From G963668345 sp965206025 (GTDB lineage: Bacteria; Acidobacteriota; Terriglobia; Bryobacterales; UBA6623), in contig CBDBIU010000004.1 in NCBI GenBank assembly GCA_965206025.1, positions 682,001-746,000 on the forward strand: 64,000 bases of DNA, given 5' to 3'. The notes below the pieces were generated by a model that was not told the origin of the DNA, did no database searches, and saw only the letters and a program-made list of their open reading frames with translations. A program made the position numbers and the translations under genes. Shown in pieces: positions 1 through 8,938 of this stretch (position 1 is its first letter; the number at the start of each line of letters is the position of its first letter).

Positions 1-67
1 CCGCGGGCCTACCCGCTTTTCCGGAGCAAAACAAGTCTCTGCAAACCGTTTATTCTAAACGACTTGC

Positions 68-163
68 TTGGAATTTTCTTCGTTTCGTTTTTTCCCGTGG
101 CGAACGATATGTCAGCCGTCGCCCGCCCACCTTCAGAATAGCGAACGTGTCAAGTGTCTTCGG
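68..163 (+). repeat. Dispersed repeat family C, copy 1 (divergent)
   Basis: A T-rich run followed by a stretch ending AATAGCGAACGTGTCAAGTG. The same layout recurs at 29483-29580 and 61067-61165, which are closer to each other than to this copy. A small open frame here has no coding features. I see no gene in the rest of 1-315. Confidence 0.5.
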
Positions 164-315
164 TGCCGGCCAGACCCCCCACCTGACGACGGAGGCCGCC
201 GCTCACAGGCGCTCCGCGGCCCCGCCGGTGAGCAGCCACACGCTCAAAGTGCAAGCTGTCTAACAACCAACGGCGAGGCTCTTCAAACTAGAAAGCCGGC
301 TGGCCACGTTAGGAG

Positions 316-345
316 TTGACATAGTATAGTATTCAATTGTATAAT
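316..345 (+). promoter_or_regulatory. Consensus sigma70-type promoter with overlapping palindrome
   Basis: A perfect TTGACA (316-321) and a perfect TATAAT (340-345) are separated by 18 bases, ending 7 bases before the TTG start of the ArsR-rhodanese gene. The short AT-rich tract is unlike the GC-rich surroundings. An imperfect palindrome, TATTCAATTGTATA (330-343), overlaps the -10 box, a typical position for an ArsR-family operator, so autorepression is inferred. The tiny gap between -10 box and start implies a nearly leaderless mRNA. Confidence 0.75.
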
Positions 346-352
346 TAAATAG

Positions 353-1018
353 TTGAAGAAAGAAATCTACCAGCAGATATCTCGTGTCGGCAAGGCTGTG
401 GCGAATCCTGGGCGCCTGGAACTACTGGACTTACTGACCCAGGGCCCCCGAACGGTCGAGGGGCTCGCGCGCGAGGCGGGGATCAGCGTAGCGAATGCCT
501 CGCAGCACCTCCGAATCTTGCGCGCAGCCCGTCTCGTCGAAGCGGAGAAGAGGGGCCTTTTTGTCATCTATCGACTCGCCGATCAAGGGGTGGGCGACTT
601 CTTCCTGACCCTGCGTACTCTGGCAGAGGATCGATTGGCCGATATCGAGCGGATCGTGCGGCAGTTCATGGAAGGCCGCGAGTCGTTGGAGCCGGTGGAG
701 AGGGAGTCACTTCTCGACCGCGTTCGAGAAGGCGTCGTCACTGTCGTGGACGTGCGGCCGCGAGAGGAGTACCAGGCGGGACACATACCGGGGGCGGTAT
801 CGGTCCCGCTCAAGGAGCTGGAATCGTACTTATCCCGTCTGCCGTCGGATCGACGGATTGTTGCCTATTGCCGTGGTCCTTATTGCGTTTTGGCGATCGA
901 GGCGGTTGAGATTCTCCGCGCGCACGGTTTTCGGGCCACGCGGCTTGACGACGGGGTGCTGGAGTGGCGGGCCCGAGGCTTGCCTATATCGGTCGGGGGG
1001 GAGACCGCGGCGGTTTGA
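353..1018 (+). CDS. ArsR-family transcriptional regulator fused to a rhodanese domain
   Basis: A 221-residue cytosolic protein. Residues 1-90 form an ArsR/SmtB-type winged helix (recognition helix around SVANASQHLRIL). Residues 115-215 are a rhodanese domain with the active-site loop CRGPYC, catalytic Cys173 and the usual DVRPREEYQAGHIPGA segment. This fusion family is known; the rhodanese may sense or carry persulfide sulfur and control DNA binding. The start is TTG, set by the promoter at 316-345. The next gene is a membrane hydroxylase 270 bases downstream, so the target regulon is not obvious. The signal it responds to is inferred, not shown. Confidence 0.9.
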   Translation: MKKEIYQQISRVGKAVANPGRLELLDLLTQGPRTVEGLAREAGISVANASQHLRILRAARLVEAEKRGLFVIYRLADQGVGDFFLTLRTLAEDRLADIERIVRQFMEGRESLEPVERESLLDRVREGVVTVVDVRPREEYQAGHIPGAVSVPLKELESYLSRLPSDRRIVAYCRGPYCVLAIEAVEILRAHGFRATRLDDGVLEWRARGLPISVGGETAAV

Positions 1019-1286
1019 GGAACAGGAATGTGAGAAAAAACGCTCGGGACAGTCAACCGCGGCTGAAAACGTCATTGATTCTGTGTGCCTTCTGGGGTGC
1101 CGCTTGTGACAGTCCCCGATTTTTTCACACCTTCCCGTCGGCGGGCCCGGCGGATGTAAGCTTTTCACCTATGGAGGCTCGCAAAATACAGTGACGTTGG
1201 AACATGGGCGCAGCATACCGTGCCCCTACGGTCTGAACCCGAGCCATAGGGTCATAATTGGCGCGACTCAGTAAGCGCGAGTTGCC

Positions 1287-2138
1287 ATGCCGCAGATACT
1301 CTTTGAGAAGTGGCTATTCGTCGTGGCGGTGGCAGGCTTCCTGCTGTTTTGGGTGTGGGAATCCTTCGCACCGTTTATGGTGCAACGAAGCCGTGCTCGA
1401 CATGCCGCTCGCAACCTCATACTGGCAAGCATCAACGCGGCGGTGCTGCTCCTTGTCTTCTCCGGCGCCACGGTGGCGATGGCGGAAATTTCAGCGTCTC
1501 GCCACTGGGGGCTGCTCTACTCCGTGGATTTCACCACTTTGGTCCGCGTCGCCCTGGCATTTCTATTGCTCGATGCCTGGAACTACGGTTGGCACTGGTT
1601 GAACCATCGCTTCCCGATCCTGTGGCGCTTCCATCAGGTGCATCACAGTGATCCCGTGATGGACGTCTCCACGGCCACCCGCTTTCACTTCGGTGAAATC
1701 GTCATTTCAGCGACACTTCGGCTGCCGCTGATTCCGATCTTAGGTATTCCCATCGAAGGACTTATACTCTACGACGCCACTCTGCTAGTCGCGACGCAAT
1801 TCCACCATTCCAACCTGTTACTGCCTGACCAGATCGACCGGCTCGTTCGTTATGCCTTGGTGTCTCCCGACATGCACAAACTGCACCATTCGCGCGAGAA
1901 AGTGGAAACCGACTCCAACTATGCCAGCGTCCTCTCGCTGTGGGACCGCTTGTTTGGGACCTATCGCCAAAAAAAGGACCGTCGATCGATTCGCTTCGGT
2001 CTCGATTCGTTCCACGGGGATGAGCGGCGATCCCTGTTTGGTCTCTGGATGGCTCCTTTTGTTGGTCCCAACTTTACAGCTCCGAGCGTAAGGCGCCGGC
2101 AGCCCACGTCACGGGACCTGCCGCGTCGCGGCTTCTAA
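1287..2138 (+). CDS. Sterol desaturase / fatty acid hydroxylase family membrane protein
   Basis: A 283-residue membrane protein of the fatty acid hydroxylase superfamily (di-iron enzymes acting on lipids). The histidine clusters are visible: HWLNH (103-107), HQVHH (116-120), FHHSN (172-176) and HKLHH (197-201), spread between hydrophobic segments near residues 8-30, 42-62, 88-100 and 138-170. Length is normal for bacterial members. The substrate (sterol, hopanoid, carotenoid or fatty acyl chain) cannot be read from the sequence. A 10-bp stem hairpin follows the stop codon immediately. Confidence 0.88.
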   Translation: MPQILFEKWLFVVAVAGFLLFWVWESFAPFMVQRSRARHAARNLILASINAAVLLLVFSGATVAMAEISASRHWGLLYSVDFTTLVRVALAFLLLDAWNYGWHWLNHRFPILWRFHQVHHSDPVMDVSTATRFHFGEIVISATLRLPLIPILGIPIEGLILYDATLLVATQFHHSNLLLPDQIDRLVRYALVSPDMHKLHHSREKVETDSNYASVLSLWDRLFGTYRQKKDRRSIRFGLDSFHGDERRSLFGLWMAPFVGPNFTAPSVRRRQPTSRDLPRRGF

Positions 2139-2140
2139 CG

Positions 2141-2171
2141 ACACCGGGTGGGTGAGAGCAGCACCCGGTGT
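2141..2171. other. Strong hairpin directly after the hydroxylase gene
   Basis: ACACCGGGTG (2141-2150) pairs perfectly with CACCCGGTGT (2162-2171) across an 11-base loop, beginning two bases after the stop codon. No T-run follows, so it is not a standard intrinsic terminator; it may protect the mRNA 3' end. Confidence 0.45.
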
Positions 2172-2259
2172 ACCGACAAGCCTCGACCGCACCCTTGCGG
2201 GCGCGGCTCAGAACGGACATCTGCTCGGCGTCCGAAAAACGAAACCGCCGGGTTGATTC

Positions 2260-2436
2260 TCAGTTCAGACCAAGCGGAGCCGCCAGGCCCAACCCTTGGC
2301 CGCGGTAGCTTGTTACGGAAAGGCGGCGCCCGTCGCTCGAGATGGATACGGCCCCCTCGAGATCGGTTCGTAGGACGGCGACCCGCTGCCGCGCCAGCCG
2401 GCGGATCACCTCCGGATGTGGATGGCCGTAGAAGTT
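2260..2436 (-). pseudogene. Remnant of ComEC C-terminus (competence DNA-uptake channel)
   Basis: Reading the minus strand from 2436 gives about 58 codons resembling the extreme C-terminus of ComEC/Rec2: NFYGHPHPEVIRRLA, then VAVLRTDLEGAVSI and SDGRRLSVTSYRG, ending at a TGA. The metallo-beta-lactamase and membrane parts that should lie upstream are absent. A second diverged copy of the segment TTTCCGTnACAAGCnACCGC occurs just upstream (around 2467-2490, minus strand), suggesting local duplication. It is too short to function. Assignment rests on motif recall only. The rest of 2172-2706 holds no gene I can support. Confidence 0.5.
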
Positions 2437-2706
2437 GGCCCGGCCCGCCCTCTGCCGGCGGTGGCTTGTGACGGAAAGCCAGTCCTACGGCACTTGGCCG
2501 AGGCAATGGGTCAAATACACCGCCCGAGGCTTTCGCAATCAACAGAACTTCATCACTGCCATCTGCTTCCATTGCGGAGGCCTCGACCTGGCACCTTCAC
2601 CGACTTAAAGCCCGGAAGAGCGTTAAAAGGAACAAGGTAGGCCTATTACCTAAATCGAAGCTCCGGCATCGGAAAAACGGCGCCTATTTCCACAACCTTC
2701 CCTCGA

Positions 2707-3750
2707 TTACAGCTTGGGCCGGTAGCCGCTACGCGTACGGACGCGGTACTTGCGGAGATCGTCCCCCTGCAGCTCGACTTTGATGCTTCGCCATCTCTGG
2801 CTGGGATTGGCTTGCGGATAGTAGGTCACGGTGTAGGAGCTGGAGAGCTCCTGGCGAATGTTGGTGAAAGCCTCGGACTGTTTCTGCCAGCTCTTGGCGA
2901 AGAAGGCGCGGCCGCCCGTTCGGGCCGTCAGGCGCCTGAAGACATTACTCGAAATGGGGTCTTTATTGACTTCGCGGGTGCTGATGACGTAGATCGGCAC
3001 GCCCTCGTCCTCGGCGATCGCGCGCACATCGTCGGGGCCCACCGCGCTCGCCGTGTCAGGCCCATTGGAGAATACGATCACGACTTTCCGGCCTGGGACG
3101 GTGGCCACGTCGCGTAGGGTCAGCAGGAGCGAGTTGTAGAGGGCGGTCTCGTCGCCGGCTACCGACATGCGCAGCCCCTTGATGGCCTCCAGCCGCTCAT
3201 TGCCCAGCGGAGCGTGGCGGGTCAGATTGCGGCTGTAGCCATAGACGGCCACGGAGTCGGCCGAGTCGAGTCCCCGAATGAAGTCGGCGATGGCATCCTC
3301 GGCAAATACGAAACTGCGGTACATGAAGTTACTCGTGTCGAACAGGATAAAAACGTTGGTGCCGGCGAATGTGTCGTCCCCCCCGAGCTCCTCGAATACG
3401 CCGCCACGGCCTCCCTCGGGCTTAGAAGTTCCCTTCTCCGGCCGCTGCTCGGTCTCGGCGACTCGCCGGGGCGCGACGTTGCCCTCGGCAAAGCTGGAGA
3501 CCGTTTGCCGAATGCCGTCTTCGTAAATCTGAAAATCGCCGGACTTCAGGCCGCGGATGTGACGCCCGCGCCGATCGGTAACGGCGACGCTCAAAACGAC
3601 CAGTTCAACTTCAACACGGAAGAGCGGTCCCTCCATGTCTTTGTTCTGAGCCAAGCCGGGACGGGGAGTAAAACAGAGCAAACCCAACGTTCCCAAGGCG
3701 CATGCAATGGCCCCAACAACGTGGCTTGACGATCTTGACACGGGGTTCAT
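2707..3750 (-). CDS. VWFA-related acidobacterial secreted protein
   Basis: A 347-residue protein with an N-terminal signal peptide (about residues 1-35, ending GLAQ). The segment FRVEVELVVLSVAVTDRRGR leading into GLKSGDFQIYEDG is the hallmark of the VWFA-related family found mainly in Acidobacteria (TIGR03436). The VWA metal site is DTSNF (138-142), with later FSNGPDTA. VWA domains bind proteins via a metal; the partner here is unknown. It starts 23 bases after the 1136-residue secreted protein on the same strand, so the two are probably co-transcribed and may act together outside the cytoplasmic membrane. Confidence 0.85.
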   Translation of the reverse strand: MNPVSRSSSHVVGAIACALGTLGLLCFTPRPGLAQNKDMEGPLFRVEVELVVLSVAVTDRRGRHIRGLKSGDFQIYEDGIRQTVSSFAEGNVAPRRVAETEQRPEKGTSKPEGGRGGVFEELGGDDTFAGTNVFILFDTSNFMYRSFVFAEDAIADFIRGLDSADSVAVYGYSRNLTRHAPLGNERLEAIKGLRMSVAGDETALYNSLLLTLRDVATVPGRKVVIVFSNGPDTASAVGPDDVRAIAEDEGVPIYVISTREVNKDPISSNVFRRLTARTGGRAFFAKSWQKQSEAFTNIRQELSSSYTVTYYPQANPSQRWRSIKVELQGDDLRKYRVRTRSGYRPKL

Positions 3751-3773
3751 TCTATGGCTTTCCGTTCTCCGGG

Positions 3774-6700
3774 CTATTCAAGCGACGCCCGGGTCATCTG
3801 CTCAGTCCGAAGCCTGTATTGGGCCCGGTACTTGTCGGCGACCAACCGCATCGACCGCCAAAGAGCGGGCCAATCGTCCAAATGGGTGGCGAAAATGCGC
3901 TCCAGAGTCTGCTGAGTCCATTCCGGAACGAGCAGGTTCAATTGGGCGGGAGGCAAGTGCAACTCGTCGGCCAGCGACGCCCAATAGAGGTTTGTCGATT
4001 CCCAGCTCTCCGCCAGCACGCGGCTGGAATAACCCATCAGGGTCGGAAACAGCGGCAAACTCAGAAACTCGGTTCGGTAGGACCCGGCCAATTTCGGGTG
4101 CGGCACTCCGAAAAGTGAGGAAATCCGCTCCTCGCTCAACCGGTCGGGGGCAGAGGCCTCGAGCTGCTCGATTTCCTCAACCATGGGCCTACTCCACTTC
4201 CGCAAGGTCTCCCGATGCCGCCCGAGCATTTGTCCGCTGAGGTGGAACAGTTCAGCCGGCGTCAACTCCGCCGCGCCCTCCTTCATTTCTCCGCGGGCCA
4301 GATGATCGCTGAGGCGCCAAAGTCGCGCCGGCTCGACTCGTTTCCGCAACGTCCCGAACACAGCCGCGCGGATTTCTTCGTTCAAGACAGTGAGGGCGAC
4401 GAGTTCCTCTCCTATACGAAGGTGAAGTGCGACGAAGTGTTGTTCGGAGGTGGTCACACCCCACCAGCGGGCCACGGTCGCGCCGAGCAGGATTTGGGGC
4501 GCCAGGTCCTGCCAGACCAACGCTTGACGCTCGCTGGGGATCAGGAAGTTTTGCTCCGCCGCGGCAAGGGCGTAGGGAAGCTCGACCAGCGATCCCACCA
4601 GGCGCCCCCCGGCGCTATTCGGCCAACCGGTTCCCAGCATTTTCGCGGGCTTCCAGGCGCGACCGGGCTGATGCCCGACAAAATCGTGGCTGCGAACGAA
4701 GAGCGGGTTCGCTCGAATCAGTTGAGCGCCCGGCGGACTGTAATAGATGTAGTTCAGCCCGACCAGCGTGTCTCGCAGAATGGGAGCCAGCTCTCCCCTC
4801 ACTTCAGACAGTTCCCGTGGATTCCCCTGCGCCTTGTCGACGACCCGGCGCAGATTCAGCAGACGTTGCTGGTGGATGTGCTTCTCGACCCAGCTGCCAC
4901 GCGCAAAGGCGTTCGACTCCACGGGCGAAAGGTTCGCTCGCGGCAAACGGACCTCGGAGATCGTAGCCGCCAGACGGTTCGCCATGGCCACGTTGAAGGC
5001 CTCGCCCCGCGATACTCTCTCGAGATGATCCGCCAGGTCGAAGAGCGTTTTGAGGGAAACCAATCGTTGCAGAGCAAACAGCGAGGACATCCGTTCGACA
5101 ATAGCTGCGTGGGCAGACGCGTCGGCCGGCGACGGCTTGCCGGCCAACAGCTCAATGAACCGCTGTTGGGGTGAGATGTCGCTGGGCGAACCGGTCCTCT
5201 CCAGGAGCAGGTTGGCGCCGGCCCGTCCGGCGTCGAAGACCTCCAGCCGGCTCCCCGTCCGGGCAAACAGTTGGATCAACCGTCGCAAGGTGGGGTCGGC
5301 GTCGCGCTGAGCGATCTGCCCCTGCCGGACAAGGATCTGCCACAGCCCGACGAGAGCCTGAAACGTGCCGGTTGCGTCCGCTCGCCGGAGCAGATTGCGT
5401 TTTTTTACCAGCTGGGGCAATAGACCCTGGTAGGCGATGATGGTTTCTTCGGAAAGCGTCTCCACCTCGGCGAACAGCGCGTACTGTGCGCCGTATTTTT
5501 CGTAATCCCGCATCAAACGGTCTACCGTGGCCGGTGACAGCGGTTCCTTGCGCCGCCGCTCGATGTTATTGATGGCCATAAACATCTTCAACGGCGCGTT
5601 CTCCACGAGCCGCCGGCAAAACACGAACATCGCTTCGACGACATCGTCGGCGTGGGACCACAGGGAGACGGCCTTGTTGCGCTTGCCCTCGATCCGGGCG
5701 TGGTGATGCCGATCGAACAGCCGCCGCCAGTTCTCGACCCCGCCTGGAATGTGCGCTTCCCCATCGGCGCCGATGTAGAGCCGGGCGATCAGCAACTGGA
5801 GGTCGGAATTCGATCGGAAAATCGGCCGTGCAGGCCCGGGGCTGGTCGACTCTCCTCGCACAGCCAAGTAAAACCGCCTCAGCCGCTTCGGCTGGGTCAA
5901 ATATTCGAGCGTGCGCCCCTGGGCCCGCGAAAGTGCGTCGAAGTAGGAAGCCATCCAGCCGTCGTCGACTTCAATGAGAGCTTGAAAGAACCTTGCTCCC
6001 TCTGCCGGCGGCACGCCAACCAACTCACGCCAAGTTGACTCCGCGCGCTTCCCACCGGGAACAACGGCCCCCCCCCCCCGGATTTCAAACGAGCCGCCGA
6101 AAAAATCGAGCACGTGGGCGAAGTCTTTCAGCCGCTCGGCGGGAACCTCCCGGCGCAACGCCGCCGCCGTCGGTTCGTGGAGGCCGGACATGGCGACATA
6201 CAACCGAGCCAAAGCGGGATCGCGCAGCAAGGTGTCCACGAACGGCCGCCCCCCCTTTTTGCGGGTCGCAGATAGCCAGTAATCTTCCCCGAATATCACC
6301 GGCAGGCGGCTCGACGGGTAGGGCTTGTGAAAGGCAGCTTCCCTGCGATAGGAGTCTTCCAACTCGGCGAGAGGAAAGCCCGAATCAATGACCAGAAAAG
6401 CGCGCGAGGGGTTGACGGTTTCGAGCACCGCGTTCGCTCCGCAAGAGCTGCGAAGACGGAAGCCGAGGACCCTCAGCAGCCGAGCAGTTTCTTCCGAATC
6501 GCAGGAGGGGACATCAATCGTCTCGTTGACTCCGGCGAACTGCCGCAGCTCTCGCGCTTGCGAAAGATACTGAATAATCAGCTTCAGGTACTCGGTCGGG
6601 ACCAGACTTTCGGATGCGTGACTGGCGCGGTAACCGGAGGTGATGATATTACGAGCCAAGGCGGGGAAAAGCTCGTCGGGTTGCTGGTCGCTCGACAGCG

Positions 6701-7184
6701 CCGCCATCCGGCGGAAGGAATAGAGAAAGCCGGGAACCTCCGTCCAGCCGGACTCGATCCCGTCCGTCGTCGGTCCGGGATCAGTGGGCGCCTCCCATCC
6801 CTCGAGGCCCGACCCACCGATTTCCCGGTACGAGGCGACATGGTTGCGCGCCGCGTCGAGGTCGCCTTCAACAAGCGAGAGTAAAACCAGCCGGCGGGTG
6901 ATGCGGCGGCGGGACTCGGTTGATCCCGACGAACCCAGCGCTTCCAGAACCTTGGCGTATGCGCCGCTTCGAGCGGAGTCCCGAAAGCGATCCAGAAATT
7001 CCGCGTAGGCTAATAAGGCCTCGGCATTACCAGGGGATTCTTCCGCCGTGCGCGCCAAGACGGAGCGCGCCTCCGCCGCCTGTTGCGCCTGCTCAAGTTG
7101 CTCCGCCCGGCGGATCGCATCGCGGACAGGTTCGGCTTGCAGCCAGCAGACACCGACCAACGCCAGAATCGCTGCTCGACTCAT
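3774..7184 (-). CDS. Large secreted protein of unknown function with N-terminal TPR-like helices
   Basis: Start chosen at the ATG preceding MSRAAILALVGVCWLQA, a good signal peptide, with AGGGGAA just upstream; an ATG 11 codons earlier is less likely. The mature protein is about 1120 residues. Residues 25-130 look like TPR-type helical repeats (AEARSVLARTAEESPGNAEALLAYAEF). The rest is mostly helical with no motif I recognise, and there is no transmembrane segment after the signal. It precedes the VWA protein by 23 bases. I cannot assign a function; a periplasmic scaffold is only a guess. Confidence 0.8.
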   Translation of the reverse strand: MSRAAILALVGVCWLQAEPVRDAIRRAEQLEQAQQAAEARSVLARTAEESPGNAEALLAYAEFLDRFRDSARSGAYAKVLEALGSSGSTESRRRITRRLVLLSLVEGDLDAARNHVASYREIGGSGLEGWEAPTDPGPTTDGIESGWTEVPGFLYSFRRMAALSSDQQPDELFPALARNIITSGYRASHASESLVPTEYLKLIIQYLSQARELRQFAGVNETIDVPSCDSEETARLLRVLGFRLRSSCGANAVLETVNPSRAFLVIDSGFPLAELEDSYRREAAFHKPYPSSRLPVIFGEDYWLSATRKKGGRPFVDTLLRDPALARLYVAMSGLHEPTAAALRREVPAERLKDFAHVLDFFGGSFEIRGGGAVVPGGKRAESTWRELVGVPPAEGARFFQALIEVDDGWMASYFDALSRAQGRTLEYLTQPKRLRRFYLAVRGESTSPGPARPIFRSNSDLQLLIARLYIGADGEAHIPGGVENWRRLFDRHHHARIEGKRNKAVSLWSHADDVVEAMFVFCRRLVENAPLKMFMAINNIERRRKEPLSPATVDRLMRDYEKYGAQYALFAEVETLSEETIIAYQGLLPQLVKKRNLLRRADATGTFQALVGLWQILVRQGQIAQRDADPTLRRLIQLFARTGSRLEVFDAGRAGANLLLERTGSPSDISPQQRFIELLAGKPSPADASAHAAIVERMSSLFALQRLVSLKTLFDLADHLERVSRGEAFNVAMANRLAATISEVRLPRANLSPVESNAFARGSWVEKHIHQQRLLNLRRVVDKAQGNPRELSEVRGELAPILRDTLVGLNYIYYSPPGAQLIRANPLFVRSHDFVGHQPGRAWKPAKMLGTGWPNSAGGRLVGSLVELPYALAAAEQNFLIPSERQALVWQDLAPQILLGATVARWWGVTTSEQHFVALHLRIGEELVALTVLNEEIRAAVFGTLRKRVEPARLWRLSDHLARGEMKEGAAELTPAELFHLSGQMLGRHRETLRKWSRPMVEEIEQLEASAPDRLSEERISSLFGVPHPKLAGSYRTEFLSLPLFPTLMGYSSRVLAESWESTNLYWASLADELHLPPAQLNLLVPEWTQQTLERIFATHLDDWPALWRSMRLVADKYRAQYRLRTEQMTRASLE

Positions 7185-7625
7185 TTCCCCTAACCCCCGA
7201 CGGTCGCTTGCCCCCATCGCGACCGACTTCTTGCAGGCGGTTCGACTTGCTGGCCTGGAACCCCTTGCCTGAAACCTTCGTTGCGACCGATTTTAGTCCT
7301 TCGTAGGGTGTTCTGACAAGACCCCAACGACATAATTTAACACCCGCGAGAAGACCGTGACCCAGGATACACTTAATTGCCCCCTCGGGCCCGTGCCCGG
7401 CAGTCGGGTTTTCCCGGCCGTTGATCTCTCTACCAGGGCTCCGCGCGGGATGTGTCACTATATTTCGCAGACGACGATAGTGAGGGCATAGCCCAGACTG
7501 CCCTTCCGACAGTGGCTTTCCTCGGAGTTCGAAACTTGAACAGCACTTCTCCGCTCAACGTCCGCGTGGAACCGATCGCGGAAGCTCCGGGCGCCATGCC
7601 GGGGGCCGGCTGGCCTAGGGCGGCC

Positions 7626-8777
7626 ATGCGGCCGCTGGCGATGTTTTCGATCGCACACCTGACGATCGATCTCTACGCCAGCCTCCTGGCCACGTTGCAG
7701 CCGGTGTTGGTCCAGCGATATGTTCTTTCGCTGACGCAGGCCGGGATTTTGGGGGGAGTTTTCATGTTTTCCTCCTCCATCCTTCAGCTCGCCTTTGGAC
7801 TCATTTCCGACCGCATGCGCCGCCCGCTGTTCGTGCTGGCTAGTCCCGTGGTAGCGGGAGCGTTTCTCTGCAGTCTGGGTTTGGCGGACGGCTTCCCGGA
7901 TCTGCTCGCCCTCCTTTTCCTTGGCGGCTTGGGGATCGCCGCTTTCCACCCGCAAGGGGCGGCCGGAGTCGCCGCCATCGCTCCCCACCGGCGGGGAATG
8001 GTGCTGGCCATCTTCGTAACCTGCGGGACCATCGGCCACTCCATCGGACCGGTGTTCTTCTCGAGGATGACCGAGTGGCTGGGTTTGGAAATGCTCTATT
8101 GGGCGGCTCTGCCGGGGGTGGTCGTTTCGGGCGTTCTGTTGTGGGGCCTTGCGGCCCGGGCAACGGCTGCGGCGGGGAACCGGAACCATTTTGATTATAA
8201 AGCGGTCCGCGCTAAGTGGAAGCCCTTGTCGCTGTACTACTTGCTTGTCTTGCTGCGGTCAGTCGTGCAAGTGGGCATGGCGCAGTTCATGACGCTCTAT
8301 TTGTATAGGGAACGGGAGTTGACCTTTAGCCAGGCCAGCCTGGGGCTGACGGCGTTTTTTGCAAGCGCCGCTTTGGGGACCTTCGTCGGCGGCGGCCTCG
8401 CCGAGCGATTCGGATCTCGCCGCGTCGTGGTGCTATCGATGAGCGTTTCGATCCCCTTCCTGGCGCTGTTTGTCGGCGCTACGGGTTGGGTTTCTTTCGC
8501 GGGCCTGTTTGTTGGCGGTTTTATGCTGCTTTCGACGAATCCGGTCATTCTGGCTATGGCGCAAGAGCTGGTTCCTACCCAGGAGAGCACGGTAAGCGGA
8601 TTGATGATGGGGTTTTCCTGGGGAGTCGCCGGGATAGTTTTCGTTCCGCTCATCGGTTGGCTCGCCGACCATTTCGGCTTGCAGCCGCTGTTTTGGGGAC
8701 TGGCGGTGCTGCCGCTGCTAGGTTCCCTGCTGGCTCTGCGACTGCCCAAGGACGCAAAGACACCTGTCCGCGGCTAA
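7626..8777 (+). CDS. MFS transporter, fosmidomycin-resistance-like
   Basis: A membrane transporter with about 12 predicted helices (383 residues from this start). The opening FSIAHLTIDLYASLLATL and the loop SDRMRRP after helix 2 fit the major facilitator superfamily, closest to the Fsr-type drug exporters; a second loop GGLAERFGSRRVV follows helix 8. The open frame extends upstream to a GTG at 7452, but the extra 58 residues look like leader DNA. ATGs at 7596 and 7626 are better, and 7626 places the first helix at the normal position. The substrate is unknown. Confidence 0.82.
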   Translation: MRPLAMFSIAHLTIDLYASLLATLQPVLVQRYVLSLTQAGILGGVFMFSSSILQLAFGLISDRMRRPLFVLASPVVAGAFLCSLGLADGFPDLLALLFLGGLGIAAFHPQGAAGVAAIAPHRRGMVLAIFVTCGTIGHSIGPVFFSRMTEWLGLEMLYWAALPGVVVSGVLLWGLAARATAAAGNRNHFDYKAVRAKWKPLSLYYLLVLLRSVVQVGMAQFMTLYLYRERELTFSQASLGLTAFFASAALGTFVGGGLAERFGSRRVVVLSMSVSIPFLALFVGATGWVSFAGLFVGGFMLLSTNPVILAMAQELVPTQESTVSGLMMGFSWGVAGIVFVPLIGWLADHFGLQPLFWGLAVLPLLGSLLALRLPKDAKTPVRG

Positions 8778-8938
8778 TCCGCCGCTCGGGCTAGTTTCCG
8801 GAGGGACTTGCCGCAAGAGCGGCGGCGAGGTCGCCGTGCCGGCCTACCAAGCGCTGCGCGAAGGCGGGCCAAGCGGCGCGGAGATGTTCGAGGCGCTGCT
8901 GCAAACGGCGCCTAGACCCGCGCTACAGGGCTACCGGA

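Noticed and set aside
68..319. 83-codon frame at the left edge as a gene
   Set aside because: It runs through repeat family C, has no ribosome site and has biased composition.
8836..8938. Possible protein fragment reading VAVPAYQALREGGPSGAEMF on the plus strand
   Set aside because: It looks somewhat protein-like but is too short and matches no family I can name.
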